From Stenotrophomonas sp. Iso1 (GTDB lineage: Bacteria > Pseudomonadota > Gammaproteobacteria > Xanthomonadales > Xanthomonadaceae), in NCBI RefSeq assembly GCF_027497995.1, contig NZ_JAODBT010000001.1:868001-932000 (forward strand): DNA of 64,000 nucleotides, in the 5' to 3' direction. Shown here in pieces: positions 26,842 to 35,944 of the stretch (its first letter is position 1; the number at the start of each line of letters is the position of its first letter). Below the pieces are notes generated by a model. That model was given only the letters and a program-made list of their open reading frames with translations. It was not told where the DNA came from and searched no databases. Made by a program: the position numbers and the translations under genes.

Positions 26842-27717
26842 GTGAGGGGCCTATTGCCACGGCTGTGGTTGCTGGTCTGTCTGCTGGGTTGCGGATGGGC
26901 AGGTGTGGCCGGTGCGCAGCAGCTGGCACCGATTCCACCGTTGGATTCGCCGGTGGTCGACACCACCGGCACGCTGGATGCCGCGCAGAAGCAGGCGCTG
27001 GAACAGCAGGCGTTGGCATTGCAGCAGCGTAAGGGTAGCCAACTGCAGGTGTTGATCGTCCCCACTACCGAGCCGGAAGAGATTTCCCAGTACGCCACGC
27101 GGGTCATCGAACAGTGGGCCATCGGTCGCAAGGGTGTGGACGATGGTGTGTTGCTGGTGGTGGCCAAGAACGACCGGCGGGTGCGGATCGAACCGGGTTA
27201 TGGGTTGGAAGGCGCCATTCCCGATGCCATCGCCAACCGGGTGATTCAGGAATACCTGGTGCCGCATTTCCGGCAAGACGACTACGCCGGTGGTATCACC
27301 GCCGCGACGGCGGTGCTGGTCAACCTGATTGACGGTGAAGAACTGCCGCCGCCGGTGAGCAGTAACCGCGAGCCGGGCGGTGGCGGTGAGTCGCCGTTCC
27401 TGTTTGCGATCGTCATCGGCGTGGTGGCCTCCACCTTCATGCGCGTGCTGCTGTCACGGCTGCCGCGCGTGGTGCGAGGGTTGGTGGCCGGCGTGGTCGC
27501 CGGTGGGGCCGGCCTGCTGCTGTTGTCGATGGTGGGCGGCGGTATCGCAGCGCTGGTGGCGTTCCTGCTCTCGTTCGGCAACGCCTCCCGCGGCGGTTTC
27601 GCGCGGGGTGGTGGTTGGGGTGGGGGTGGATTTGGTGGCGGTGGCTTCGGAGGGGGCGGCGGTTGGGGCGGCGGCGGTGGTCGTTCAGGAGGCGGTGGCG
27701 CCTCGGGGAGCTGGTGA
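26842..27717 (+). CDS. TPM-domain (YgcG-like) membrane protein with Gly-rich tail
   Basis: 291-aa protein starting with GTG: signal peptide ending GVAGAQQ (about residue 25), a periplasmic TPM domain (VVDTTGTLDAAQKQALEQQ, LIVPTTEPEEI, RKGVDDGVLLVVAKNDRRVRIEPG), one or two membrane segments (about residues 180-245), then a tail of about 40 residues made almost entirely of Gly with Trp, Phe and Ser. The TPM fold is related to phosphatases; the biological role of YgcG proteins is not settled. Tightly packed between lemA and a second TPM gene, whose ATG overlaps its stop by one base. Confidence 0.92.
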   Translation: MRGLLPRLWLLVCLLGCGWAGVAGAQQLAPIPPLDSPVVDTTGTLDAAQKQALEQQALALQQRKGSQLQVLIVPTTEPEEISQYATRVIEQWAIGRKGVDDGVLLVVAKNDRRVRIEPGYGLEGAIPDAIANRVIQEYLVPHFRQDDYAGGITAATAVLVNLIDGEELPPPVSSNREPGGGGESPFLFAIVIGVVASTFMRVLLSRLPRVVRGLVAGVVAGGAGLLLLSMVGGGIAALVAFLLSFGNASRGGFARGGGWGGGGFGGGGFGGGGGWGGGGGRSGGGGASGSW

Positions 27718-28208
27718 TGCGTTGGTGGCGACATCTGTTTGCACCTTCCGCGCAGGCGGCGTTTCCAGAGCCGAGCCTGGATCGCATCGCCCATGCGATT
27801 GCTGACGGTGAACGCATGCACGACGGGCAGGTGATGTTCGCGGTCGAGTCCGATCTGCCGCTGTCGGCGCTGTGGCAGGGCACCAGCCCACGACAACGCG
27901 CTGACCACGCCTTCGCGGTACTGCGCACCTGGGATACCCGCGCAAACAATGGCGTGTTGATCTATCTGCTGTTGGCCGACCACGCCATCGAGATCGTGGC
28001 CGACCGCGGCCTGCGCGAGGTGGTGGACGCGGCACGTTGGCAGCAAGTGTGCGACCACCTGCGTGAGCAACTGCAGCAGGGTGACCGGCAAGCGGCGGTG
28101 CTGGCGGCGGTTACCGAGGTCTCGGAGCTGCTGGCGTTGCACTTCCCTGCGGACCCTTCGCGCCCGTCAGACAACGAGTTGCCGGACCGACCCCACCTGT
28201 TGGGCTGA
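27717..28208 (+). CDS. Second TPM-domain protein
   Basis: 163-aa protein with a TPM-like domain (GERMHDGQVMFAVESDLPL, TWDTRANNGVLIYLLLADHAIEIVADRG) but no obvious signal peptide or membrane helix, unlike the upstream TPM protein. The ATG shares one base with the preceding stop (TGATG), so translation is coupled. With lemA it forms a three-gene set. A weak inverted repeat (GGGCT-AACCC / GGGTT-AGCCC, 28202-28254) follows. Function unknown. Confidence 0.85.
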   Translation: MRWWRHLFAPSAQAAFPEPSLDRIAHAIADGERMHDGQVMFAVESDLPLSALWQGTSPRQRADHAFAVLRTWDTRANNGVLIYLLLADHAIEIVADRGLREVVDAARWQQVCDHLREQLQQGDRQAAVLAAVTEVSELLALHFPADPSRPSDNELPDRPHLLG

Positions 28209-28296
28209 ACCCGCAACGGATTGACCTGACGGCATGGGTTGAGCCCGGGGGAGGCTGCCCTGAGAATAGGCAATCGTTTCGCTGGATAGCACCTGC

Positions 28297-29202
28297 ATGA
28301 TCTATCTCCATGACATAGACCCCATTGCCTTCTCACTGGGGCCGATTCAGGTGCACTGGTACGGCGTCATGTATCTGTTGGGCTTTGCTGCTGCCTGGTG
28401 GCTGGGGCGCAAACGGATCGCCGCCGGGCGCTTGCCCGGGGTGGATGCCAATGGGTTCTCCGACCTGCTGTTCTACGCGATGCTCGGCGTGGTGCTGGGC
28501 GGACGCATCGGCTACATGTTGTTTTATGCCACCTCCGATTTCCTGCACAACCCGCTGATTCTGTTGCGGGTGTGGGAGGGCGGCATGAGTTTCCACGGTG
28601 GCCTGCTCGGTGTGATGGCGGCCGGTTGGTGGTGGACGCGCAAGCACAAGCTGCATTTCTTCGACACGATTGATTTCGTCGCACCGCTGGTGCCGCTAGG
28701 CCTGGGTTTCGGCCGCTTGGGTAACTTCATCGGCGGCGAGCTGTACGGCAAATTCACCAATGCCGGGTGGGGTGTGATCTTCCCGCACGCACCGTTGAAG
28801 GACATCCCAGCGGGTCTGCCGACCATGCAGCAGCTGATGTCGACTGCGCAGATCCAGCAGGACTATGCCGCTGGCGTGCTCAACCAGTTCGCACGTCATC
28901 CCTCGCAGTTGTATGAAGCACTGCTGGAAGGCCTGGTGATGTTTGTGGTGCTGTGGGCGTTCTCGATGAAGCCCCGCGCGCGTTATTCGGTGTCCGGCCT
29001 GTTCGCACTGATGTACGGCAGCTTCCGTTTCCTGGTCGAGTTTGTGCGCATGCCTGACAACGGCGTCTATGTTGCCTTTGATTGGTTGACCCGCGGGCAG
29101 ATCCTGAGCCTGCCGTTGATCGCGCTGGGCGTGGTTCTGTTGCTGATGTCGCGCCGCGCACCGGTACTACAGCCCGTCGTGCCCACTGGAGAAAAGGCGT
29201 GA
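28297..29202 (+). CDS. lgt: Prolipoprotein diacylglyceryl transferase
   Basis: 301-aa inner-membrane enzyme with seven helices that transfers diacylglycerol to the lipobox cysteine, the first step of lipoprotein maturation. The Lgt signature [18 protein letters not shown] is present, as are the conserved [13 protein letters not shown] and the [13 protein letters not shown] segment. The stop overlaps the thyA start (GTGA), so lgt-thyA-folA is an operon with coupled translation. Confidence 0.98.
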   Translation: MIYLHDIDPIAFSLGPIQVHWYGVMYLLGFAAAWWLGRKRIAAGRLPGVDANGFSDLLFYAMLGVVLGGRIGYMLFYATSDFLHNPLILLRVWEGGMSFHGGLLGVMAAGWWWTRKHKLHFFDTIDFVAPLVPLGLGFGRLGNFIGGELYGKFTNAGWGVIFPHAPLKDIPAGLPTMQQLMSTAQIQQDYAAGVLNQFARHPSQLYEALLEGLVMFVVLWAFSMKPRARYSVSGLFALMYGSFRFLVEFVRMPDNGVYVAFDWLTRGQILSLPLIALGVVLLLMSRRAPVLQPVVPTGEKA

Positions 29203-29993
29203 AGCAATATCTGGATCTGCTGCAGCACGTACTGGAGCATGGCAGTGAGAAGTCTGATCGCACCGGCACCGGCACGCGCAGCGTGTTCGGTTGGCAGATG
29301 CGCTTCGATCTCAACCAGGGTTTCCCGCTGGTCACCACCAAGAAACTGCACCTGCGCTCGATCATCCATGAGCTGCTGTGGTTCCTGAAGGGCGACACCA
29401 ACATCGGCTATCTCAAGGACAACAAGGTCAACATCTGGGACGAATGGGCCGATGCCAACGGCGACCTCGGCCCGGTGTATGGCAAGCAATGGCGCAGCTG
29501 GGCCACTGCCGATGGCGGCAGCATCGATCAGATGCAGTGGCTGGTGGAGGAGATCAGGCGCAACCCGGATTCGCGCCGGCTGGTGGTCAGCGCCTGGAAC
29601 GTGGGCGAGTTGTCGCAGATGGCGCTGATGCCGTGCCACAACCTGTTCCAGTTCTACGTGCTGGATGGAAAGCTCAGCTGCCAGTTGTACCAGCGCAGCG
29701 GCGACATCTTCCTCGGTGTGCCGTTCAACATCGCCAGCTACGCGCTGCTGACGCACATGGTGGCGCAGGCAACGGGCCTGGGTGTTGGCGATTTTGTGCA
29801 CACGCTGGGCGACGCGCATCTGTACTCCAACCATTACGAACAGGCGCGTGAACAGTTGTCGCGCGAACCGCGCGCGCTGCCGAAACTGTGGTTGAACCCG
29901 GAAGTGATCGATCTGTTCGGTTTCAGCTTCGACGACATCCGCATCGATGGTTATGACCCGCATCCGGCGATCAAGGCGCCGGTGGCGATATGA
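29199..29993 (+). CDS. thyA: Thymidylate synthase
   Basis: 264 aa, the same length as the E. coli enzyme; methylates dUMP to dTMP using methylene-THF. Catalytic nucleophile C146 lies in [14 protein letters not shown], followed by the [15 protein letters not shown] signature. The GTG start at 29199 is preferred because [15 protein letters not shown] is the canonical N-terminus, a GGAG site precedes it, and it overlaps lgt as GTGA. The downstream dihydrofolate reductase regenerates THF consumed here, which explains the pairing. Confidence 0.98.
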   Translation: MKQYLDLLQHVLEHGSEKSDRTGTGTRSVFGWQMRFDLNQGFPLVTTKKLHLRSIIHELLWFLKGDTNIGYLKDNKVNIWDEWADANGDLGPVYGKQWRSWATADGGSIDQMQWLVEEIRRNPDSRRLVVSAWNVGELSQMALMPCHNLFQFYVLDGKLSCQLYQRSGDIFLGVPFNIASYALLTHMVAQATGLGVGDFVHTLGDAHLYSNHYEQAREQLSREPRALPKLWLNPEVIDLFGFSFDDIRIDGYDPHPAIKAPVAI

Positions 29994-30562
29994 GTCAAAA
30001 GCAGGGAGCCGGGAGTGAGGGTGTGGGAATGGCAGACGCCGAGATTTCAGCGCCGCGCCGCGCTCCGGTTTTGCGACTGTCATTGATTGCCGCATTGGAT
30101 CGCAATCGCGGCATTGGCCGTGACAACACGATGCCATGGCATCTGCCGGATGACTTCAAACACTTCAAGGCGCTTACTCTCGGCAAGCCGATCCTGATGG
30201 GCCGCAAGACCGCCGAGTCACTGGGGCGTGCGCTGCCCGGCCGCACCAATCTGGTGTTGACCCGTAGCGGCCAGGTGCCATTTGCAGGCATGCGCGCAGT
30301 GGCATCACTGGAGCAGGCGCAGGCCATCGTGGCGGAAGAAGGTGCCAGCGAGTTGTGTGTGATCGGTGGTGGCGAAATTTACCGCCTCCTGCTGGAGCAG
30401 GCCACCGATCTCTACCTCACCTGGGTGGAAACGGAAGTGCAGGCGGATACGTATTTCCCGGAAGTCGATCTGGCGCATTGGCAGGAAGTGGATAGCCAGT
30501 CGCACGCGGCCGATGAGCGTCATGCGTTCGCGTTCCGCTTCGTGCATTACAGGCGGCGTTAG
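29990..30562 (+). CDS. folA: Dihydrofolate reductase
   Basis: 190-aa enzyme reducing dihydrofolate with NADPH. Core motifs: [40 protein letters not shown] and [21 protein letters not shown]. The core begins around residue 28, so it has a longer N-terminus than E. coli FolA. ATG 29990 overlaps the thyA stop (ATGA); ATG 30029, preceded by purine-rich sequence, is an alternative that would shorten it by 13 residues. Target of trimethoprim in general. Confidence 0.96.
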   Translation: MSQKQGAGSEGVGMADAEISAPRRAPVLRLSLIAALDRNRGIGRDNTMPWHLPDDFKHFKALTLGKPILMGRKTAESLGRALPGRTNLVLTRSGQVPFAGMRAVASLEQAQAIVAEEGASELCVIGGGEIYRLLLEQATDLYLTWVETEVQADTYFPEVDLAHWQEVDSQSHAADERHAFAFRFVHYRRR

Positions 30563-30717
30563 GAGCGGCCTGCGAGGAGTTGTTGCAGGGACCGGCCACT
30601 GAAGGTTCACTCCCCAATCCTCGCCTTGGCCTGGCAGTCGGATAGTTCAAGCGCTCCCCACTTTCGCCGCAGCTGAAGGGAAGGGCGTTTCCCGCGCAGC
30701 GTTCCAACAAACAACCG

Positions 30718-31359
30718 TCAGGCCGGCGGCCGGTAATGCCCGATGATCGTGTGGCGGAACAACAGATCTTCCTCCTGCGTGCCGCGGGCGATGTTGTGCA
30801 GGATCAGTGGCGTGCCGTCAGACAGACGCCGGTCGGAAACGATGCCGACGTGCAGCAGCCCATTGCCGTTAAGCTTCCACGCCACGATATCGCCGGGGTT
30901 GTAATCGACGGCTTGATCACTGCCTGGGTGTTCCCAGCCTTGCCGCTGAAACCAGCGCATCTGGTTGGGGACGCGGCGGTGGTCGATGTTCGGATCAGGC
31001 CGCGACAGGCCCCATAACGCGGGGTATTCGCGGAAGTGCGCACGCATGTCGTCATGGATGCGAGCCTGTAGATCAATGCCCTGTTCGCGCAGGGCGCGGA
31101 TCACCACATCGGTGCAGACGCCGCGATCTGCTGGAACATCACCCTGCGGATAGGGCAGCGAAAAATAGGCGGGGTCGTAGAGGACGGTGACGCCGATCTG
31201 CGCGCGTGCCGCAGCAACCAACGGCGGTGATGGTGCGGCAGGTGCAAGGGCAGGTTGCGGTGACGTGCGCGCGCTGTTGTCTGTGTGATCCGGGTTTTGT
31301 CGACAGGCACCAAGCAACACGATGGCCATCAGCAGTAATGCTGCTGGCCAATACTTCAT
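30718..31359 (-). CDS. DUF1287 family lipoprotein (NlpC/P60-like fold)
   Basis: 213-aa predicted lipoprotein (LLGAC lipobox, Cys about residue 19). The DUF1287 core contains a candidate catalytic Cys in RGVCTDVVIRALREQGIDLQ and a His in LLHVGIVSD, the pattern of papain-like NlpC/P60 peptidases acting on cell-wall peptides; activity is inferred only. Its ATG overlaps the apaH stop by 4 bp, so it is the last gene of an apaG-apaH-DUF1287 run. Confidence 0.88.
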   Translation of the reverse strand: MKYWPAALLLMAIVLLGACRQNPDHTDNSARTSPQPALAPAAPSPPLVAAARAQIGVTVLYDPAYFSLPYPQGDVPADRGVCTDVVIRALREQGIDLQARIHDDMRAHFREYPALWGLSRPDPNIDHRRVPNQMRWFQRQGWEHPGSDQAVDYNPGDIVAWKLNGNGLLHVGIVSDRRLSDGTPLILHNIARGTQEEDLLFRHTIIGHYRPPA

Positions 31360-32378
31360 TCGGTTGGAGCCGGCTTGTTCTGATTGCTGCCCGGGGTGCC
31401 GTTCCCATTGCCGTTGCCGCGAGGGCGATGGCGACGCGGACGCCGACGTTGTTCGCCGCGTTCGTTGGTGCCGCCTTCAGTGCGCGGCTCGGCACGACGT
31501 TCTGGTTGTGGCTGTGCGTGCGGTTTGCGTGGTGGCTGTGCGCCCGGTACGGGTGCCGGCACATCGCGGCCGGGGACCTGCACTATGCGCAGGTCTTCAC
31601 TATCGAGCTGCAGGGCGGTGAGCTTCCCCCCCCACACCGCGCCGGTATCGATGGCATGCACGCCCTGCGTGATGGTCAGGCCCAGGGCCGACCAATGGCC
31701 ACAAACCATCTTCAACTCCCGTTCCACCCGGCCCGGTACTTCAAACCACGGGTACATGCCCTGTGCCTGGGTACCGGGGGTGCCCTTGTCGTCCATGCTG
31801 ATGCGCCCGCTCGGGGTGCAATAACGCATGCGGGTGAACATGTTGATGATGGCGCGCGAACGGTCGTAACCACTCAGGGCCGGTGACCAGGCCGGCTTGT
31901 CGCCGTACATGTTGCGGAACAGTTTGCGATAGCCGTTGCCATGCAACTGCTGCTCGACTTCGCGCGCGTGCTTTTCGGCCAGGCTTACGGTCCATTTCGG
32001 CGCCAGGCCAGCATGGAACATCATCCAGCCCAGCTCGCGGTCCACATGCACCAGCTTCTGCAGGCGCAGCCAATCCAGCAGGACGTTGCGGTCCTCGGCC
32101 AGCACGATGCGCTGCAGGTCCTGATTGACCTTGCGTTGCTCCTCGTCGCTGCGCGCGCCGATAGCCAGCAGCGACAGGTCGTGATTGCCCAACACCACGA
32201 CCGACTGGTCGCGCAGCGAATGCACCAGCCGCAACGTCTCCAGCGATTGTCCACCGCGGTTGACCAGGTCACCGCAGAACCAAAGCTTGTCGACGGCCGG
32301 GTCGAAGTTGATCTTTTCCAGCAGGCGCTGGGTAACGTCGTAGCAGCCTTGCAGGTCGCCGATTGCCCAGGTCGCCAT
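31356..32378 (-). CDS. apaH: Diadenosine tetraphosphatase ApaH with Arg/Pro-rich tail
   Basis: 340-aa metallophosphatase splitting Ap4A symmetrically into two ADP; E. coli ApaH also removes Np4 caps from RNA. Metal motifs GDLQGCYD, GDLVNRGG and GNHD sit in the first 65 residues, and GHW and AIDTGAVWGG further on. E. coli ApaH ends near residue 280; here about 65 more residues follow, Pro/Arg/Gly/Asn-rich and very basic (for example RRRPRRHRPRGNGNGNG). It shares one base with the apaG stop and 4 bp with the DUF1287 gene. Confidence 0.96.
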   Translation of the reverse strand: MATWAIGDLQGCYDVTQRLLEKINFDPAVDKLWFCGDLVNRGGQSLETLRLVHSLRDQSVVVLGNHDLSLLAIGARSDEEQRKVNQDLQRIVLAEDRNVLLDWLRLQKLVHVDRELGWMMFHAGLAPKWTVSLAEKHAREVEQQLHGNGYRKLFRNMYGDKPAWSPALSGYDRSRAIINMFTRMRYCTPSGRISMDDKGTPGTQAQGMYPWFEVPGRVERELKMVCGHWSALGLTITQGVHAIDTGAVWGGKLTALQLDSEDLRIVQVPGRDVPAPVPGAQPPRKPHAQPQPERRAEPRTEGGTNERGEQRRRPRRHRPRGNGNGNGTPGSNQNKPAPTE

Positions 32379-32761
32379 CAGTGCAGCGTCCTGGGGATGG
32401 TCAGTACAAACGGTGCGATGGGCGCAGCGAACTCGGTGCCGTCATCGGCGACCATGTCGTAGTGGCCCTGCATGGTGCCGCGCTCGGTGCCGAGCATGAC
32501 GCCGGAGGTGTAGCGGAACTCCTCGCCCGGGCGCAGCCGCGGTTGTTCGCCGACCACACCATCGCCGTCGACGTGCTCGACCCGGCCTTCGCCGTCGGTG
32601 ATGCGCCAATGACGGCTGATCAGCCGTGCCGGCATGGTGCCGCTGTTGTGGATGCGGATCGTGTAGGCGAACGCAAAGCGCCCGTCTTCAGGGGCCGACT
32701 GTTCGTCGATGAAGCGAGGGGAGACCTCGATCTCGATCGCGTAGTGGCGGGAATCTTCCAT
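32378..32761 (-). CDS. apaG: ApaG (Co2+/Mg2+ efflux-associated protein)
   Basis: 127-aa fibronectin-III-like single-domain protein conserved next to apaH and rsmA. Family segment [19 protein letters not shown] followed by [10 protein letters not shown] and [14 protein letters not shown]. Start 32761 is chosen because [13 protein letters not shown] is the family N-terminus; the frame is open upstream but overlaps the region after rsmA. Its exact biochemical role is not settled. Overlap with apaH (TGATG) indicates coupling. Confidence 0.95.
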   Translation of the reverse strand: MEDSRHYAIEIEVSPRFIDEQSAPEDGRFAFAYTIRIHNSGTMPARLISRHWRITDGEGRVEHVDGDGVVGEQPRLRPGEEFRYTSGVMLGTERGTMQGHYDMVADDGTEFAAPIAPFVLTIPRTLH

Positions 32762-32810
32762 GCGGGGAGTGTAAGCAAAAGCAGGTGATCGGAATGCGTA
32801 GCTGCTGCGT

Positions 32811-33623
32811 TCAAGCGTGCGGCAGATTGGCAAGGCGGATGAAATCGGCAACTTCCAGTTGTTCTGCACGCGCGTCACTGCGCACGTCGGCGGCCTCGAA
32901 CTGGGCCGCATCGATCACGCCATTGAGCGCATTGCGCAGAGTTTTGCGGCGTTGGCCGAAGGCGGCCCGGACCACATCGGCAAAGCGCTTGCGGTCGTTG
33001 ATACCCACGCTGGCGGGATCGCGCGGCACCATGCGTACAACGGCTGAATCCACTTTCGGCGGCGGCCGGAACGCACCCGGCGGCACCACGAACAGCGCCT
33101 CGACTTCGCACCAGGCCTGCAGCATCACGCTCAAACGCCCGTAGACCTTGCTGCCGGGGCCGGCAGCCATGCGGTCGACCACTTCCTTCTGCAGCATGAA
33201 GGTCATGTCCGAAATCGCGGCGGCGTGCTCCAGTGCGTGGAACAAAATCGGCGAGGAGATGTTGTAGGGCAGGTTGCCAACCAGACGGATCTGCCCGCCG
33301 GCGGCCAGCTCGGTGAAATTCACCTGCAGCACGTCACGGTGGACGATGGTCAGTTCACCCAGCGGCGCGGCTGCTTCGGTGAGTGGCGTGATCAGGTCGC
33401 GGTCGAACTCGATGACCGTCAACTTCGGGTGGCGACGCAGCAGCGGGAAGGTGATGGCGCCTTGGCCGGGGCCAATTTCGACCAGCCGGTCGTCGCCCTT
33501 CGGGTCAACCGCCATCACGATTTTTTCGACGTAGTACTTGTCAGCCAGGAAGTGCTGGCCCAACTGCTTCTTCGCCGGAGCGGTGAAGCCGCTGCCCGTG
33601 CGCGGGGAATGTGAGGAATTCAT
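32811..33623 (-). CDS. rsmA: 16S rRNA dimethyladenosine transferase RsmA (KsgA)
   Basis: 270-aa SAM-dependent enzyme dimethylating A1518 and A1519 of 16S rRNA during 30S assembly; loss gives kasugamycin resistance. Motifs: [22 protein letters not shown]-binding [10 protein letters not shown], and catalytic NLPYNIS. The ATG overlaps the pdxA stop by 4 bp. Part of the lptD-surA-pdxA-rsmA-apaG-apaH order known from enterics. Confidence 0.98.
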   Translation of the reverse strand: MNSSHSPRTGSGFTAPAKKQLGQHFLADKYYVEKIVMAVDPKGDDRLVEIGPGQGAITFPLLRRHPKLTVIEFDRDLITPLTEAAAPLGELTIVHRDVLQVNFTELAAGGQIRLVGNLPYNISSPILFHALEHAAAISDMTFMLQKEVVDRMAAGPGSKVYGRLSVMLQAWCEVEALFVVPPGAFRPPPKVDSAVVRMVPRDPASVGINDRKRFADVVRAAFGQRRKTLRNALNGVIDAAQFEAADVRSDARAEQLEVADFIRLANLPHA

Positions 33624-34600
33624 TGGGGGATTTTACGTTGTGCAGCCAGCCTGGCGCACAAAACGGTGGCAGCAAGCAGGCTGGAGGGGTTGGCAACGCC
33701 CTTTCCGGCCAGATCCAGCGCGGTGCCGTGGTCCACCGCCACGCGCGGGTAGGGCAGGCCGAGGGTGATGTTGGTGGCCTGTTCAAAGCCGCTGTACTTG
33801 AGTACTGGCAGGCCCTGGTCGTGGTACATGGCCAGCACGGTGTCGAAGCCGGTCAGCTTGGCCGGCAGGAACGCGGTGTCGGCCGGCAGCGGGCCAATAA
33901 GGTCCAGGCCTTCGCTGCGTAGTTGCTCCAGCAGCGGGATCATCACGTCCAGTTCCTCGCGCCCCAGATGTCCGTCTTCGCCGGCATGCGGGTTCAGGCC
34001 GAGTACGGCGATACGCGGTTGCTGCAGGCCGAAATCGCGGTGCAGTGCGGCATGCGTGGTGCAGATGACCTTGCGCAGACCAGCGGCAGTGATGGCATCG
34101 GCCACTTCCCGCAACGGCAAGTGCGTGGTGGCAAGGGCGACACGCACGATGTCGTTGGCCAGCATCATCACCACTTCCACGCCGGCCTGACTGGCCAGGA
34201 GTTCGGTGGTGCCGCTATAGGCGATACCACCATCGTTGATCACCGCCTTGTGCACCGGGCCGGTGATCACGCCGTCCAGGCTGCCGTCCAGGCAGGCCTG
34301 TCCGGCGCCGAGCAGGGCGTCGATCACCGCACGAGCGTTGCGCGGGTCAGGCGTGCCGAAACAACTAGGGACGGCATTGGGCACCGCGCGCAGTCGCAGA
34401 TCGCCCGGCGCGCGCGCAGGCGCATCTTCGGGCAGCAATTGCAGCGGCAGGGCCAGCGCGGCGGCTGCCGCGCGCAGGGTATCGGGGTCCGCAAACGCCA
34501 ACAGCCGGCAATCACTGCGCGGCTGTTGGGCAAGTCGGATACAGAGTTCCGGGCCAATCCCGGAAGGCTCGCCCGGGACCAGAGCGAGCTGGGGAATCAT
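33620..34600 (-). CDS. pdxA: 4-hydroxythreonine-4-phosphate dehydrogenase
   Basis: 326-aa NAD-dependent metal enzyme of pyridoxal-phosphate synthesis (DXP-dependent route). Characteristic stretches are PGEPSGIGPEL at the N-terminus, DGVITGPVHKAVI, LNPHAGEDGHLG and AMYHDQGLPVLK (metal-binding His residues). Starts 3 bp after surA and overlaps rsmA by 4 bp, so it sits inside the transcription unit. Confidence 0.97.
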   Translation of the reverse strand: MIPQLALVPGEPSGIGPELCIRLAQQPRSDCRLLAFADPDTLRAAAAALALPLQLLPEDAPARAPGDLRLRAVPNAVPSCFGTPDPRNARAVIDALLGAGQACLDGSLDGVITGPVHKAVINDGGIAYSGTTELLASQAGVEVVMMLANDIVRVALATTHLPLREVADAITAAGLRKVICTTHAALHRDFGLQQPRIAVLGLNPHAGEDGHLGREELDVMIPLLEQLRSEGLDLIGPLPADTAFLPAKLTGFDTVLAMYHDQGLPVLKYSGFEQATNITLGLPYPRVAVDHGTALDLAGKGVANPSSLLAATVLCARLAAQRKIPQ

Positions 34601-34603
34601 CGA

Positions 34604-35944
34604 TCAGGGCTTGGCGGGTTCAGCCGTGCCTTCGGCACGGTCACCACTGCGGAAGCTGACGTAGGCTTCGCCACGCAGTTCCTGCAGGAAGCGGTTGTAC
34701 TCGTCGTCCAGCTTGCGGCGACCGATCTGCTCACGCACCTGTGCACGCTTGTTGTCGTCGGTCACGTCGGTCTGACGCGTAGCCACGCGCTGGACGATAT
34801 GCCAGCCGGCATCGGTGCGGAACGCGGGGGTCACGCCACCATCGCTCACGCCTTCCACCTGCTTGCCGAAGTCCGGGCCGAATGCATCGGCCGGGAACCA
34901 GCCCAGATCACCGCCCTGGCCGCGGCTGTTGGTATCGTCCGAGGATTCCTTGGCCACGGCCTGGAAGTCGGCCCCGCCAGCGATCTGCGCCCGAAGCGTT
35001 TCGATCTTGGCTTTGGCAGCAGCGTCGCTGACCTGGTCGGTTACGCGGATCAGGATGTGGCGGGCGTGGAACTCGGTGACCTTGCGGGCATCGCCGCTGG
35101 CACTGCCGTCACGCACTTCCACCAGCTTCAGCAGCTGGAAGCCGCTGGGGCCGCGGATCGGGCCAAGCACGTCGCCCGACTTCATGTTCTTGATCTGGTT
35201 GGAGAAGGCACTGGGAATTTCATCCAGGCTGCGCCAGCCCAGGTCACCACTTTCCAGAGCGTTGGGGCTGTCGGAATAACGCACAGCCGCTGCGGCGAAA
35301 TCCAGTTCGCCCTTGTCCAGCAGGTTCTTGATGCCGTCGACCTTGCTCTGGCCGGTGGCGATCTGCTCGGCGTTGGCGCCTTCGGGCACTGCCACCAGGA
35401 TGTGGGCGAGGTGGTACTGCGCACCACCCGCGTTCTGCTGGGCCAGGGCGGCATCAACCTCGCCCTCGCTCACGCTGATGCGGCTCTGCGCAAAACTCTG
35501 GCGCAAACGCTGAGTAATGATTTCCTCGCGCACCGAGTTGCGGAAATCGGAGAAACCGATGCCGTCCTGAGCCAGACGCTGACGCAGGCTGTCGACATCG
35601 CTGCCGTTCTGCTGGGCGATGCTGGCGACGGCCTGATTCAGTTCTTCATCGCTGACACGGATACCGCTGCCATCGGCACGCGCCACCTGCAGCTTGACCA
35701 GCACCAGGCGCTCCAGCACCTGTCGCTCCAGCACGCTGTCCGGCGGCAACTGCGCCTCACGGCCAGCGTATTGGCCCTTGATGTTGTTGACCGCGCGCTG
35801 CAATTCGCTCTGCAGAATCACGTTTTCGTCAACGATGGCGGCGATGCGATCCAGCGGCTGGTTCTGCTGCTGGGCGGCTGCCGGAGCAGTCACACCGGAA
35901 AACGCCAGCAAAGTGGCGAGGACTACGGGAAGGGTTTTGGTCAT
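34604..35944 (-). CDS. surA: Periplasmic chaperone/prolyl isomerase SurA
   Basis: 446-aa chaperone for outer-membrane barrels, including LptD encoded just upstream. Signal peptide (ends about PAAAQ, residue 26), N-terminal chaperone domain (DRIAAIVDENVILQSEL), two PpiC parvulin domains (about residues 180-280 and 290-390) and a short C-terminal helix. Start 35944 is chosen because the signal peptide begins there and it overlaps the lptD stop by 4 bp; the frame runs on upstream inside lptD without homology. Slightly Gln/Asp-rich between domains; otherwise typical. Confidence 0.97.
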   Translation of the reverse strand: MTKTLPVVLATLLAFSGVTAPAAAQQQNQPLDRIAAIVDENVILQSELQRAVNNIKGQYAGREAQLPPDSVLERQVLERLVLVKLQVARADGSGIRVSDEELNQAVASIAQQNGSDVDSLRQRLAQDGIGFSDFRNSVREEIITQRLRQSFAQSRISVSEGEVDAALAQQNAGGAQYHLAHILVAVPEGANAEQIATGQSKVDGIKNLLDKGELDFAAAAVRYSDSPNALESGDLGWRSLDEIPSAFSNQIKNMKSGDVLGPIRGPSGFQLLKLVEVRDGSASGDARKVTEFHARHILIRVTDQVSDAAAKAKIETLRAQIAGGADFQAVAKESSDDTNSRGQGGDLGWFPADAFGPDFGKQVEGVSDGGVTPAFRTDAGWHIVQRVATRQTDVTDDNKRAQVREQIGRRKLDDEYNRFLQELRGEAYVSFRSGDRAEGTAEPAKP

